Source: Limonium bicolor
Taxonomy: Eukaryota; Streptophyta; Magnoliopsida; Caryophyllales; Plumbaginaceae
DNA: 64,000 nucleotides
Assembly: GCA_023374045.1 (NCBI GenBank)
Contig: CM041778.1
Span: 97,218,839 to 97,282,838, forward strand
Direction: 5' to 3'
Under the pieces are notes generated by a model that did not search any database, was not told where the DNA came from, and saw only the letters and a program-made list of their open reading frames with translations. Shown here one piece after another: positions 23,945 through 36,186 of the stretch. Position 1 is the first letter of the stretch. Every line of letters begins with the position of its first letter. The translations under genes were made by a program, and so were the position numbers.

Positions 23945-25229
23945 CGGAAAACCACTGAGCATATACATACGGCTAAGGCTTGTATATAGATTGCAAGAAA
24001 GGAAAAGAAATCATTTTAATATAATCCATCTGTATCGAAATATATAGCAGTAGTAATTTCAAAATCAAATACCGGCGTAAGTACGAAGTAGATTATCATT
24101 AACAAAACATTGATAATTTAATAATAATAACCATTGATTAGCATATAAAATACGTTTTCACTCAGGGAAACCCTAACAAGAGATTTGCTGTTTGAAAAGG
24201 AAAATAAACCAACACAATAGCGCTCATAATAACTCATTCAAACAATTTGAAACACCTCACGTAAAATACATTCAAATCTGAGTGGGAATTAATTACCAAT
24301 TGTTTACAAAATTTGAAGAAACCCGCAAGGAAGAACTTACGGGAATACAGACGTAATTAATAAAATAAATAGTGGTGAACGCATTCAAATTATATCAAAA
24401 GCATAATCGCCGAATTAAGAGTACTAGTTTGTCAAAATTATAATTAACATAACACTTTTGATATCAAAATAGAGAATCAAACATAATACCATGGGGTTTA
24501 AGCGGAGCGAAAACGTAAATCAAAATCAATCCAGATTGACATCGAAATCAAAGATCAAAGCAAACAAATTCAGAAACAAAACAAGACCTAGAATCCCCTT
24601 GGGTGAACACACCCATACCGAATCCATCTACCACCTACCTCACATCCGACGCAAAGCAAATCTCTTCCACAGACTCCACACATCGCCCTCTTCGAATCCC
24701 TTCTCAAACAACGAACTCTCGACTGAATAATCCCAGAATTCCCAAAATCAAAATTAGAAAAGGAGAGAAGAACTCAACAAGAAATAGAATGGGAATACAC
24801 ATCTACAAACCTTGAAGACCATTGACTGACGAACGGATCCACTAGAAAATAATTCCAACGATTTAGACTTGAGAGAGATTGGATGAGAATGATACAAAGG
24901 GGGGAACTTTACTTGGAGAGAAGAAACAAGGAGGAGAGGAAGAATGAACATTTAAAGTGTCACCAATGCGTTAAAGAGGAAGAAGAGGAATTAAAATAAA
25001 AACTATAAACTCCAATCCTTAACTAAAATAAATAAGATAAAGAAACAAGTAAGAATAATTAATTTAAATAAGGAAGGGAAGAAAAAAGGAAGTTAGTAAA
25101 TCTTTACTAACATAAATAAAATCCAAACAGAAGATCCTTCTACCCGAAGCTAATATAATAACAATTAGAATTGTCATAAATTCCCTTTTTAAATCAGAAA
25201 TAAAAGGAAAAAAAAAATTGGGCACAACA

Positions 25230-25915
25230 TTATACCCCTCTTTAAAAAGAATTCCGTCCTCGAAATTCAATGAAACTCAAAATACGAACAAATGCACTTC
25301 CAGTGCCAGAATACTACAAACACGAATACACACGGAAGGAATCTCACACCTCTCAGAAGCTTGAAACTCACAAAAAGCTATCTCTCATAACTGTCAGAAG
25401 AAACGAGGTAGAAGATCATTAACGACTAAGCCTGAAGGAAAGGCAGACAACACTCAAACTCGCTGCTGACGGACAGAAGAACGTAGCGGAAACTTCTAAG
25501 GGCTTAGCCTAAAAGCCAGACAACTCTCAACTCTTGGAAGACTTTCTCTTCCAAAGAACCAAGCACACCTCTCACTCTCATCACACAGCCTAAACACATC
25601 TGACTAACACACAACACACAGCATACACATCAGTGAAGCTCAGAACTGAAACTCGCATTCGGCATCCTTTCCAAATGACCCGTCTCCCTCAAACTCACAC
25701 TCAAAACTCAGAATATATACAGACAAACACTATGCTTCCTCTGCGCTACTCTGATGGCGGACAACCACATAGCAGACACACATAACAGACACCAGATAGT
25801 AGACAAATCACGCAACAGTCAACACATAGCATATAGCAAGCAAAAACAAGGAAGCGTAGACATGCAAACACCCACAAACCCAACGAAAACCAAACCTAGC
25901 TCTGATACCACTAAA
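25230..25915 (-). other. Internal region 2 of the composite element, with PBS
   Basis: It is 686 bases, nearly identical to internal region 1 apart from small indels (for example extra bases near 25570). The initiator-Met primer site is the complement of 25899-25910 and again lies five bases from the LTR. The purine tract lies at the other end, near 25235-25245. It is non-coding. Confidence 0.88.
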
Positions 25916-28900
25916 TGTAACGACCCCAAAACCACCCTGGTTCTGAGACCGTCACACGCCGCACGCTTACTACCTAAGACATGCAAGGCTACTCTCTGAT
26001 GAATCCCAAACAGATACAAATGTTCTTCTATCACATAAATAATGATTACAACTTGTCTCACAAATTACAAAGCGGAAGCCAAAAGAATTACATAGCAGTA
26101 GTCTAAAATAAATACAAAGGCTACGAAGCAAAACTAAAAGCAGAAACAGAAGCGGAGCCTTCCAATAGAGGCTAAAACCTGCAAAATGTTAAATGAATAG
26201 GGGTGAGCAAACCACAGCTCAGTAAGTGATAAACTTCATCAGCATAAGCATGCTCAAACATTTTTACAGAACATAGCTTATAATATAAGTTAGCAAATCA
26301 ATTTCAGAATCAAAATCAAATGAAACCACCTCAAAACGATACGAAGTCAAAATACAAAGCAGAGTGAACAGAGGTCACAAAGGTGGCTTAACAACGGAAG
26401 ACTTTTACATAAACCATAAAGCTTTTCAGAAATCATATGTCATATATAGACTATCCGAAGAAGGAAATAAAACAAGCATAGTTTCTTAACAAAGCTCATT
26501 TGTAATACAATCTAATCTTCACAAAACGGAAAACCATAACCCAAGGTTGACAAAACAGAGAAGACAAAACGGAGTTGAAACCACACACACAGAATGAGAC
26601 AAAGCACAAAGTAGTGTCTCATGACAGAAGCTATCATTGCTCAAAACTGAACAGAAGCAAATCAGAATCTTATACACATCAGAACGTTATCGAAAACATA
26701 GTTTTTAAGGGACCTTAGTTCAGAGCATACAGAATAGGTCAGAAGACCTCAGATAACAGAACAAGTCTGAAGACCCCAGATAACAGAATGAGTCCGTCGA
26801 CTCCAGATACATAATGAGTCCGTCGACTCCAGATACAGAATGAGTCTGTCGACTCCAGATAACAGAACGGGGGATGCCCGTGATACAGATACAGAAGGAC
26901 GTCCTACGCGCGCTACGGGATAACTCGACCCAGTCATTCACGGCTTAGAAAGCAATAACTAGGTCCCAAAATATATTATTTCACGAAGCCATAGTCACCA
27001 TATTAATATCACAAAACCAAATTATACATTGGTACGTTAACATACATACTTTTGAACAAAATATTAAAACACCAAGATTCATATACACGTCAAATTCGTA
27101 TAGGAATGCGCATCATTCGTACAACCAAAATTACGTATGAGTAATATGCAAATCATTGTATAACTTACAAAAATTATTAACGAAAACGGTATTATTATTA
27201 ATCATTGAAAAAGTAATTACAAGACTACTTATCGGAACAGAAATCAGCTTGTATGTATAGAATATAAGCAATAAGAAGTCATGACATTTGACAATATATC
27301 GACCGGTACTGATTGCTACATAAAATAGTGATATTATAAATATGCGTAAGAATAAACATAGTATATTTTAATCACCAAAAGAAATTTCTCAGAAATCCAT
27401 ATTGTAACAATATATACTTTCGTACAAAAATTGTATTGGAAAAAGACTAATAATCCATGTAATTGTACGAGTGGAAATCCAATCCGTGTACCACCACTGA
27501 TGTGTACAAACTTATAAAATACATTTGAAAGAATCGTTGCAATACGTAAAACCAATGAAAAACGTACCAGATAGACAAAAATATAATTTAAATGGTAGCC
27601 TCGTACCGGAAAGTGAGAAAACAAACATATATCTAACTAATCGATTGACACACATAAATCATTGAAATATTATTATAATATAGAAAGCAAATCTCATCAT
27701 TATAGCTTAACAGCAATCTGAAATCATACATTCAAACCGATAAAACATATATTTTAATCATTTGTATATAGGTTACGAAACTGAAAAGATGAACAAAAAT
27801 AGAAACTGTGTCGTATAAGTATATTACTTTCAAAGTCCAGGCTCAAGAATAATAGGCACAGTGGGAGGTCAAATCCGCATTGAAACAGATATTGATTGAT
27901 ATTACTAACAACCCGAAAATATCTAGATTAAATTGCGAGTTCATCAAAATTAGACTTCAGCGAAACCGTTGTAGAAAAATATGAGTTAAGGGTAAACGTA
28001 CTCAAATCATATCAGTTTATACCCAAATTATCAATATATATATAATGCGGAAAACCACTGAGCATATACATACGGCTAAGGCTTGTATATAGATTGCAAG
28101 AAAGGAAAAGAAATCATTTTAATATAATCCATCTGTATCGAAATATATAGCAGTAGTAATTTCAAAATCAAATACCGGCGTAAGTACGAAGTAGATTTAT
28201 CATTAACAAAACATTGATAATTTAATAATAATAACCATATTGATTAGCATATAAAATACGTTTTCACTCAGGGAAACCCTAACAAGAGATTTGCTGTTTG
28301 AAAAGGAAAATAAACCAACACAATAGCGCTCATAATAACTCATTCAAACAATTTGAAACACCTCACGTAAAATACATTCAAATCTGAGTGGGAATTAATT
28401 ACCAATTGTTTACAAAATTTGAAAAAACCGCAAGGAAGAACTTACGGGAATACAGACGTAATTAATAAAATAAATAGTGGTGAACGCATTCAAATTATAT
28501 CAAAAGCATAATCGCCGAATTAAGAGTACTAGTTTGTCAAAATTATAATTAACATAACACTTTTGATATCAAAATAGAGAATCAAACATAATACCATGGG
28601 GTTTAAGCGGAGCGAAAACGTAAATCAAAATCAATCCAGATTACATCGAAATCAAAGATCAAAGCAAACATTCAGAACGAAACAGACTAGAATCCCCATG
28701 GGTGAACACACCCATACCGAATCCATCTACCACCTACCTCACATCCGACGCAAAGCAAATCTCTCCACAGACTCCACACATCGCCCTCTTCGAATCCCTC
28801 AAACAACGAACTCTGACTGAATAATCCCAGAATTCCCAAAATCAAAATTAGAAAAGGAGAGAAGAACTCAACAAGAAATAGAATGGGAATACACATCTAC

Positions 28901-29312
28901 AAACTCGAAGACCATTGACTGACGAACGGATCCACTAGAAAATAATTCCAACGATTTAGACTTGAGAGAGATTGGATGAGAAGATGCAAAGGGAGGAACT
29001 TTACTTGGAGAGAAGAACAAGGAGGAGAGGAAGAATGAACATTAAAGTGTCACCAATGCGTTAAAGAGAAAGAAGAGGAATTAAAATAAAACTATAAACT
29101 CCAATCCTTAACTTAAATAAATAAGATAAAAGAAACAAGTAAGATAATTAATTTAAATAAGGAAGGGAAGAAAAAGGAAGTTAGTAATCTTTTACTAACA
29201 TAATAAAATCCAAACAGAAGATCCTTCTACCCGAAGCTAATTAATAACAATTAGAATTGTCATAAATTCCCTTTTTAAATCAGAAATAAAAGAAAAAAAA
29301 TTGGGCACAACA
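25916..29312 (-). repeat. LTR3 of the composite element (5' LTR), uninterrupted
   Basis: It is 3397 bases from TGTAACGACCCC to GGGCACAACA, with ATAAA immediately outside. It is the only intact copy and defines the empty sites of both nested insertions. It carries many one- or two-base losses relative to LTR1 (for example TACGCGCGC where LTR1 has TACGCAGCGCGC). These are either real decay or sequence error. Confidence 0.92.
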
Positions 29313-29317
29313 ATAAA

Positions 29318-30080
29318 AGTGGGATTAAGGCTAGTATATAATTCCTAATTGTTTGTGTATTAACCGGAATGAATTGACAGAAAGAATACCCTAAAATCTT
29401 AGCTGATAAATCCTAGGGTGTTCGGTTATTTAGAGTGTAAATGTGTGATTAGTGGATTTTAATATCATTTTGGGTTAATTAAATGTATGTTGGAGGTTCT
29501 GAGTTTAACTCGACTTAAATATGAACTTTAGCATTAGGTTAATGATTTTAGGTTTAGTAGTCTCTGCTGATGTAGCGCTGATTATGTTGTTGACTTGGTG
29601 AATAAGAAATCCTAATCTGGCTAATTAAGATTTCTGGGGTGGTTCTTAAACTGTGAGATCAAATGGTGGCTAAATACTAAGTAAGGACTCTAGTATGTTT
29701 AATTGGAATTTTTAGAGTTATAGGGCTCATGGGTTAATGATGGCTGTTTTGTTAACAAAGTGGTTAGTATGAAACCCTAAATCGATTGGATAAGATTTTT
29801 AAGGGTCTTAAATAATAAAGATTCAAGTAATAAAAAGAGTACTAAATTTGTATAAAAAGGAGAAAATACCACATGTTTAGTTATAAAATCTCTAAATATT
29901 AAAAATTATTATATAATATATCAAGGTAAAAAAAATGACTAAAAATAAAAATAGTTAAGAGTGTGATAATCAAGTTTTTTTATAATAGTGTTAGTGTATA
30001 TATTTTAATTTAAAAAATACAACAAATATTAATACTCCCTCCTATTCAAAATATCTGTGTCATTTTGGGATGAATCGGAG
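29318..30080. other. AT-rich flank, nothing recognised
   Basis: It continues the host sequence interrupted at 4197. No coding potential is seen. TACTCCCTCC at 30033-30042 resembles a Stowaway-type terminus but no partner end was found. Confidence 0.4.
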
Positions 30081-30084
30081 TATG

Positions 30085-31610
30085 ATTTATTAAAAAAATA
30101 ACTAGTAAAAATTTAAGCTTTTTTTATTTGGGTTAAAATTGTACAAAATAAAAAATATCATATATATATATATAATAACATCTCAAAAAACATAAAGAAT
30201 TATATTAGGTATAATATATTGGAGAATCCAGACAAAAATAGTAAATGAAATGCTATTTTAATAATTTTAGAATATTTAATGAAGTGTGGTTGTATGATTC
30301 AATCTTGAGTGGATACGGTATTTTCTATAAGTGTGTCACGATTAATGTTTGCATGTTGTGTGTTGGATGAGAAGATAGTGGCAGTGATATGTTCATTAGT
30401 GGTAAAATGCATGTTCGTTACACTGGTGAATCTGTAGTTCAAATACTGGAAGACATTAGGAGAGTGAAGGACTCTTGATGGTTCTGTTTTTGTCAAAATT
30501 AGTTATGGATGGTGACCTGTACATGATTTTTCTCTAACTCTCTGTTCAAGGATGAGTGTGGGATGAGTTGGCTGGGTAAGGAAATATATTTGCTTGGAGG
30601 TATTGTGCCAGGTGACCAACTTTCTTCTGATGTAGAGAATTTGTCCTTAGGGATGGAAAAACCTACGTGGAGAAAAGTGGCTCCAATGAATCGATGTCAT
30701 GGAACTAGTTGGGGTTCAACTCAACTAAGAATTTGAGAGATTTTTTTGTGCCATTCATTGGGTAGAGTGAGACTTTTACAAAAATAACAATCCCCCTCAA
30801 CCCAATAAATGACATAAAAAAGTCTCTTAAATTCTTAGTTGAGTCGAACCCTAAATAGTTCCACGGCATCAAGTCATTGGAGCCACTTTTCTCCACGTAG
30901 GTACTTTCATCTCTAAGGAAAAACATTTACATTAGAGGAAAGCTGGTCAAATATATTTCCTTACCCATTCAACTCATCTCATATTAGTATTCCATTGAAA
31001 CCAATTTAACGTAGGAACCACCTTCATCTTCATACCACCTTTACCCTTTAACAGATCATTAGAGAACATCATGTATAGGTAATCATCCACAATTGTTTAT
31101 TATCAAAAATAAAATCCTCGGCAGTCCTCCACTCTCCAGCACATGGATGTGGTGGTGTATTCCAGTATTTGGACTGTAACCTTAAGCACCAAGCCATAGC
31201 ATGAAGTATTTTATGTTTTAATTCAAATCTGGATTGAAATTCATTGATCATCCTGCGGATCATACATCTCAGCTTTAACTATTGATTTGGTGTCGACGCC
31301 GCTGATGAACCCACTATTGACCACTATCTTCCAATTCAACACAGACATACAAACATTAATCGTGACACCCTCTTAGAAACACATTGTGTCCAGCATCTCA
31401 AGATTTGGTCATACAACCACACTTCATTATAAAGCAACATTATAAAATTAAATTATCATTTCTTACTATTTTGTCTATTTTTAATCAAATTTGTGACTTC
31501 ACTAATATATTATTTTTTTATAATTCTTTATATTCTTAGAAATTTTATATATGGTATTTTGTACATTTTTAACAATATAAAAGAACTTAAATTTTTACTA
31601 GTTATTTCTT
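30085..31610. repeat. Large imperfect inverted repeat (fold-back)
   Basis: A left arm (about 30085-30763) and a right arm (about 30800-31610) are reverse complements with indels, around a loop of about 36 bases. Matching landmarks are ACTAGTAAAAATTTAAG at 30101 against 31587-31603, ATGAAGTGTGGTTGTATGA near 30280 against 31418, and ACCTACGTGGAGAAAAGTGG at 30661 against 30886-30902. The right arm is longer because it holds about 150 extra bases near 31100-31300. It could be a fold-back transposon or an inverted duplication; termini and target duplication are not clear. Confidence 0.85.
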
Positions 31611-31619
31611 TTAATATAT

Positions 31620-32700
31620 TTTGTGACATCACTTGTACCTACAGTAATTATGCCTTCCATCTTCATTAGGATCATTGATTAATTTTTCGCTAACTACAGA
31701 TATTAGCTATGTGGGATGTCACCATCTTTAATACACCCTAAGTGTGCAATAATGCTACCTTAACTAACTAGAACGCATTGCATAACTAAAAATAAAAATA
31801 TTTACATATAATTCACAACTGGCACTAATCTCAATACTACTCACTCTTGTGCTTCGGGACCAATAAAAACATTTGTTGTAGGAGATCAGCATAACCGGTG
31901 AGGATGATATCGTGTAGCCTTCCTGCACTATTGGACTACACTTATATCATTTCAATATAACAAGTGAGCATGTGATTCATTTCAATATTCAATATAGAAT
32001 TAAAACATACAAAATCATACAAAACAAACATTCCAAATATATAGTATAGTGAAATCACAAACCTAAATAATGCTCATGTTCTAAATATTTGATTTTCTAG
32101 CTGTAGGCACAAAAATTAAGGAGAAAAAAGTTAGACTATTTGTCTTACTTTTTGCATTGAGAAATGAAATAATTTGAAAAGTAGAGCTGTGAAATAAAAA
32201 ATGAGGGGTTAAAATTAAAAAGTAGATGTAAAAAAATGCTAGAATATTTTATATTTTGAAAATAGTGAACCCAAAAAATCATATATTTAGAACATGAGGG
32301 CGTATATAGTATCATATAGAAACAGTAACTTCCTATATGGAAATCTCTTTTTTAAGTAGTGTTTAGGTTTATAAGAATACTCATGCCTTCACGCTATTTC
32401 CAACTTTTCATGTGAGATTTATGAATCTTGATATCTATTATACAGTATCTATATTAATACTTATGTCATCAGGACAATTACTTATCTTGTGAGATTGTAA
32501 ATCTCATTATATATACTCAAATGGGTTTTTTTGAATATATTTGACAAGGCACTTGCAGTTGCCGTGTAATCATTTTAACAATTCACCAAAAAAATATCCT
32601 ATTAGAAGATGCTAAATCCCTCTCAAAAGATATTTTAGGCACTTGTAGCTGTTGAACATTCTTATTAGGCAACTTGTACTATTTGGCTTGAACCCTCATA
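31620..32700. other. AT-rich sequence, nothing recognised
   Basis: About 1.1 kb without a recognisable gene, repeat or transposon end. Confidence 0.4.
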
Positions 32701-33407
32701 AAGTCAACGCAGTGCAATTAAATCTAATGAAGTTATTGGATACAAAGGATGATCATTAGATGAAGCTTCTGCTGAAAAGTGAAAAGGAGCTTAGAGAGGT
32801 TTGTGACCTTTTGGTGCACATGACAAACTCCATCTTTAGCAACACATAGGGTTCCAACACATTTCTGATGATGGCAAAACCTTGAGTGTATCCCAATAGA
32901 GTCAATCTTACAAAACAATGTAAAGATAGACAAATTTTGGGGGCCGACTCTGTCCAAGTTCCCCCTAGGTCATGTGCACCTAAAATTGAATCTGCCTATT
33001 TAAGGTCCCCCTCAATTCAAATCATAACAACCTTTTTAGACTACGTAAAGAAGAAGATAAACCAAAATGAATAACATGATACATCAATAGTAGGATAGGT
33101 CATACTTCAACTTAAACTAAACTAGCAATAATCCACAATACCGCCTACTATAGGCGCAGCATAATAACAAACATTCAAAAACTAAAAAGGACTTGTTCTT
33201 AACAAGGCAAGGATACACCGCTTCCCCTTTTTGCAATCATCAGCAAGGAAAGCCTAAAAACTACTAGATCCAATCTATGAATTCAAGAGAAGCAAACAGT
33301 TTTTAAAACACCCATCCACTAATTACCAACAGAATAATGACACACAATAGCAGCTATGCAGAGGATGAGCATGAAGGGATGGCTGGGGCTGGGCAGTGGT
33401 GGAGCTC

Positions 33408-33758
33408 CTACACTCGATCCAAGACCATCTTGAATCCTTCTTCTATAACATCGGTGAGATTGTTAGGGAGCTGATGCACATAAGACACTAGTGTATCCAG
33501 GGTAGTGGTGAGGCGATCCACTTTGTCCTTGAGTTTAGCCAAATGGTCGTCCATTGACATAACAGAGTCTCTTGAAGGCTGGACAGGGGCACCAGTGGGA
33601 ACTGGTGGAGGCAACAGAGTACTTTTGTCCAAGGAGGTTAAACGGTTGACAACCTTGAGATGTGATTGTTTAGATGCAGCTTGAAAGCGAGCACATAAAC
33701 TAACAACATGGAGTATGTCTGGTCGACTAGTTATAAGGTAGAGTAAGGACCCAATCAT
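33408..33758 (-). pseudogene. End of copia reverse transcriptase fused to an unrelated tail
   Basis: It begins IGSLLYLITSRPDI and CARFQAASKQSHLKVVNRL, the conserved C-terminal part of copia reverse transcriptase. Then, in frame, comes a proline-rich stretch and SMDDHLAKLKDKVDRLTTTL, a heptad-like coiled coil not found in RNase H. The RNase H domain is missing. A deletion probably joined pol to a downstream frame of the same or another element. Confidence 0.7.
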
Positions 33759-33759
33759 T

Positions 33760-34652
33760 CTTCTTACTCAGTGGCATTCACACCAACTCTATCTAGACAA
33801 GATGGAGTCTTTCAGTGGTACCCATGGAGGTGGACATGCTCTTGACATTTTGTAGCTTGTATTTCTGCAGAAGCTCCTTGATATACTTTTACTGATGTAT
33901 CTTTGTCTCGATCGCATCTTGATGAATTTGTAGCCATAAGAAAAACTTATGTTCTCTCATTTCATTCATGGATAATTCACTTTTTATAAGGTTAGCAAAA
34001 TGATCACACAAAATATTGCTAGTGGAACCATATATGATATCATCAACATAAATCTGTATGAGGAGCAGATCATTGGTAGTATAAAAAGAGTTTGATCTAC
34101 CTTACCTCGAGAGAAACCATTTTGAAGAAGATGAGAGGAGAGTCTTTTGTACCGGGGGGGCTTACTTGAGGCCGTAAAGTGCTTTTTGTAATTTATACGC
34201 GTAGTCTGGATGTTCAAAATCAGCAAAGTCGGGAGGTTATTCAACATACACTTCCCTATCCACCTATCACGAAGAATGGCAGTCTTGACATCCATTTGTT
34301 ACGAGGTGAATTCTTTCTATGTTGCAAATTCAATCAACATATGGGTTGCCTCCAACCATGTGACTAGTGCAAAAGTCTCGTCATAATCGATTCCTTCTTG
34401 TTGATTGTATCCCTAAACCACCAGACGAGCTTTATTTTGAGTGATAGTACCTGCATCATCAAGTGTATTCCAAAAGACCCATTTGGTGCCAATTGTTTGT
34501 TGGTCAGTGGGTCGAGGTAGTAATTCCCAGACAAAGTGTCTTTGGAAGAAGTTGAGTTCCTTTTGCATCGCCATGACACAATCATCATCAAGCAAGGCTT
34601 CCTTCACATTCTTGGGTTCTGTTAGTGAGATAAATGCTTGAAAAGCACCCAA
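33760..34652 (-). pseudogene. Copia reverse transcriptase, frameshifted
   Basis: Minus-strand pieces read SLTEPKNVKEALLDDDCVMA, WELLPRPTDQQTIGTKWVF and NKARLVV, then, in other frames, MDVKTAI, YKRLSSHLLQNGFSRGKVDQ and TLFI. These match the N-terminal two thirds of copia reverse transcriptase. Several stops and frame changes disable it. Confidence 0.88.
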
Positions 34653-35075
34653 ATTCTTAGTAGTGACTCATGTGTCAAGGGGGTAAGGATGTTATAGAGT
34701 GGGTGGGAGGAAGCATGTTTAAATTTTGTCTATGGTAGATGAGTGAGTGTATTATGTGATTATGTTGACCATCTTGAATGTGGCTCAGGAGACGCGGAAG
34801 GACTGTAGGTAGTGTCGTGAGATTGTGAGTTGCCATCTTGGATTCACACGACAAGGACACACTGTGTAAGGATCAGGTAAGAAACTACCGGGGGTAACAT
34901 CAAGTCTGTCAGTAGATGACTAAATATTATTGAGTCCATCCAACCTGACGTGGGGACTTTCTTCCAAACAAAGAGTTCTTTTATTAATAACACGATAGGC
35001 TTTACTCTTGGAAGAATACCCTACAAAAATCCCCTCCCCCCATCAGTCTTTGTAGAAAATTTACTCAAATTGTCC

Positions 35076-35810
35076 TTACCGTTGTTGTGAATATAACATT
35101 GCAACCAAAATGTCATAGATGGAGTATATTGGCTTTCTATTTTGTAAGATCTCATAAGGAGTCTTTTGTAATTGAGGATAAATATAAGCTCGGGTGAGTA
35201 CACGACATGCTGTATTAATATAATCAGCCCAGTAAGATGGAGCTAATTGGTTGTCTATTAGCATTGTATGTGTCATCTCCACCAGCATTCTGTTTTTACG
35301 CTCTACTATTCCATTTTGTTTTGGCATCCTGGTTGAAGAAGTCTAATGACTTGTGTCGTTGTCCTTGCACAATTCATCAAGTAAACGGTTATGGAACTCT
35401 GTTTTTGTGAGCAGTTCTTAATGTTTTGAATTTAGTGGAGTATCAATTTGACAATAATTTAAAATATTTACCAAATTCATTAAAGGTTTCTTCTTTTGAA
35501 GCAAGAAAGATTGCCCAAGTTCATCTAGAATAGTCATCAAGAATCACTAAGATATACCACTTCGACTTTGAACACGACGTATATGACCCACCAAATCCAT
35601 ATGAATTAATTCATGAGGAGAACTTGCGGAGAGAATGTTCTTACTCTTAAAAGAGGACCTAGTGTGCTTCCCTTTGATGCAAGCCTCACAGACAGAGTTT
35701 GTGTCAAAGTTTATGTCAGGTAAACCAATAACTAACTCTTTTTCTCTTAACTTGTTCAAGAGCTTATGATGAGCAAGTCTGAGCCTCGTGTGCCACAATA
35801 GATGGCTCAT
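35076..35810 (-). pseudogene. Copia GAG-pre-integrase and integrase, broken
   Basis: The piece at 35810-35547 reads LLWHTRLRLAHHKLLNKL, then CEACIKGKHTRSSFKSKN and HELIHMDLVG: the GAG-pre-integrase zinc site and start of the integrase core. The piece at 35327-35076 reads PKQNGIVERKNRMLVEMTH and YWADYINTACRVLTR, the end of the core. The stretch between has lost its frame and the first catalytic region cannot be read continuously. Confidence 0.9.
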
Positions 35811-36186
35811 AGTCTAAACATTCAAGCATACTTGATCATTTAGATATGGAAAGGTGAGACAAATCTTGTATAAGTTGCTTTCCCTTTATCGAGTGACTTT
35901 TAAAGCACATGTTCTTTCATCAAAAACTTTGTAATCTTGAGATAAGAAAATACTAAATTAAATTTGTCAGGGATTTGGTAAATACTTAAGAGACTATGTT
36001 AAAGTTCAATTACCAGATGGACTCCATCTACCTTTAATAAGCTCATATCTTTGTTGGATGAAGATTCACATATTTACGATTGTTCTTCCTCCAGAAAACA
36101 AAATTTTCTTTCTCCTTCTGCAGCCTATGCTTGTTGTTTTGTTTAAAAATATTTTTGAACACTTTAAATTTACTTGTGTGCCACTC

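Larger units (their letters stand above)
16038..25229 (-). repeat. LTR2 of the composite element, split by a 5.8-kb CACTA element
   Basis: LTR parts are 16038-17532 and 23339-25229, about 3.39 kb. Ends are TGTAACGACCCC and GGGCACAACA, as in the sister copies. It has its own deletion of about 52 bases near 17220, between CAAATTCGTAT and TGCAAATC, where LTR1 and LTR3 keep the sequence. It shares with LTR3 the absence of the ATATGTAC block present in LTR1. It serves as 3' LTR for one internal region and 5' LTR for the other. Confidence 0.9.
4198..29317 (-). mobile_element. Composite non-autonomous LTR retroelement (LARD-like) with three LTRs and two internal regions
   Basis: The outer edges carry one 5-bp target duplication, ATAAA, at 4198-4202 and 29313-29317. 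Between them the order in window coordinates is LTR1, internal 1, LTR2, internal 2, LTR3. The element reads on the minus strand: each internal region has the initiator-Met primer site TGGTATCAGAGC next to the LTR on its right, and a purine-rich AAAAAGGGG-type tract next to the LTR on its left. The LTRs are about 3.4 kb and the internal regions only about 680 bp with no open gag or pol, as in large retrotransposon derivatives. LTR1 and LTR2 each carry a later insertion. Boundaries are read directly; the class name is inference from structure. Confidence 0.9.

Noticed and set aside
29318..33000. Stowaway MITEs suggested by TACTCCCTCC at 30033 and TACTACCTCC at 61641
   Set aside because: Neither has a convincing inverted partner end with a TA duplication, so only the resemblance is noted.
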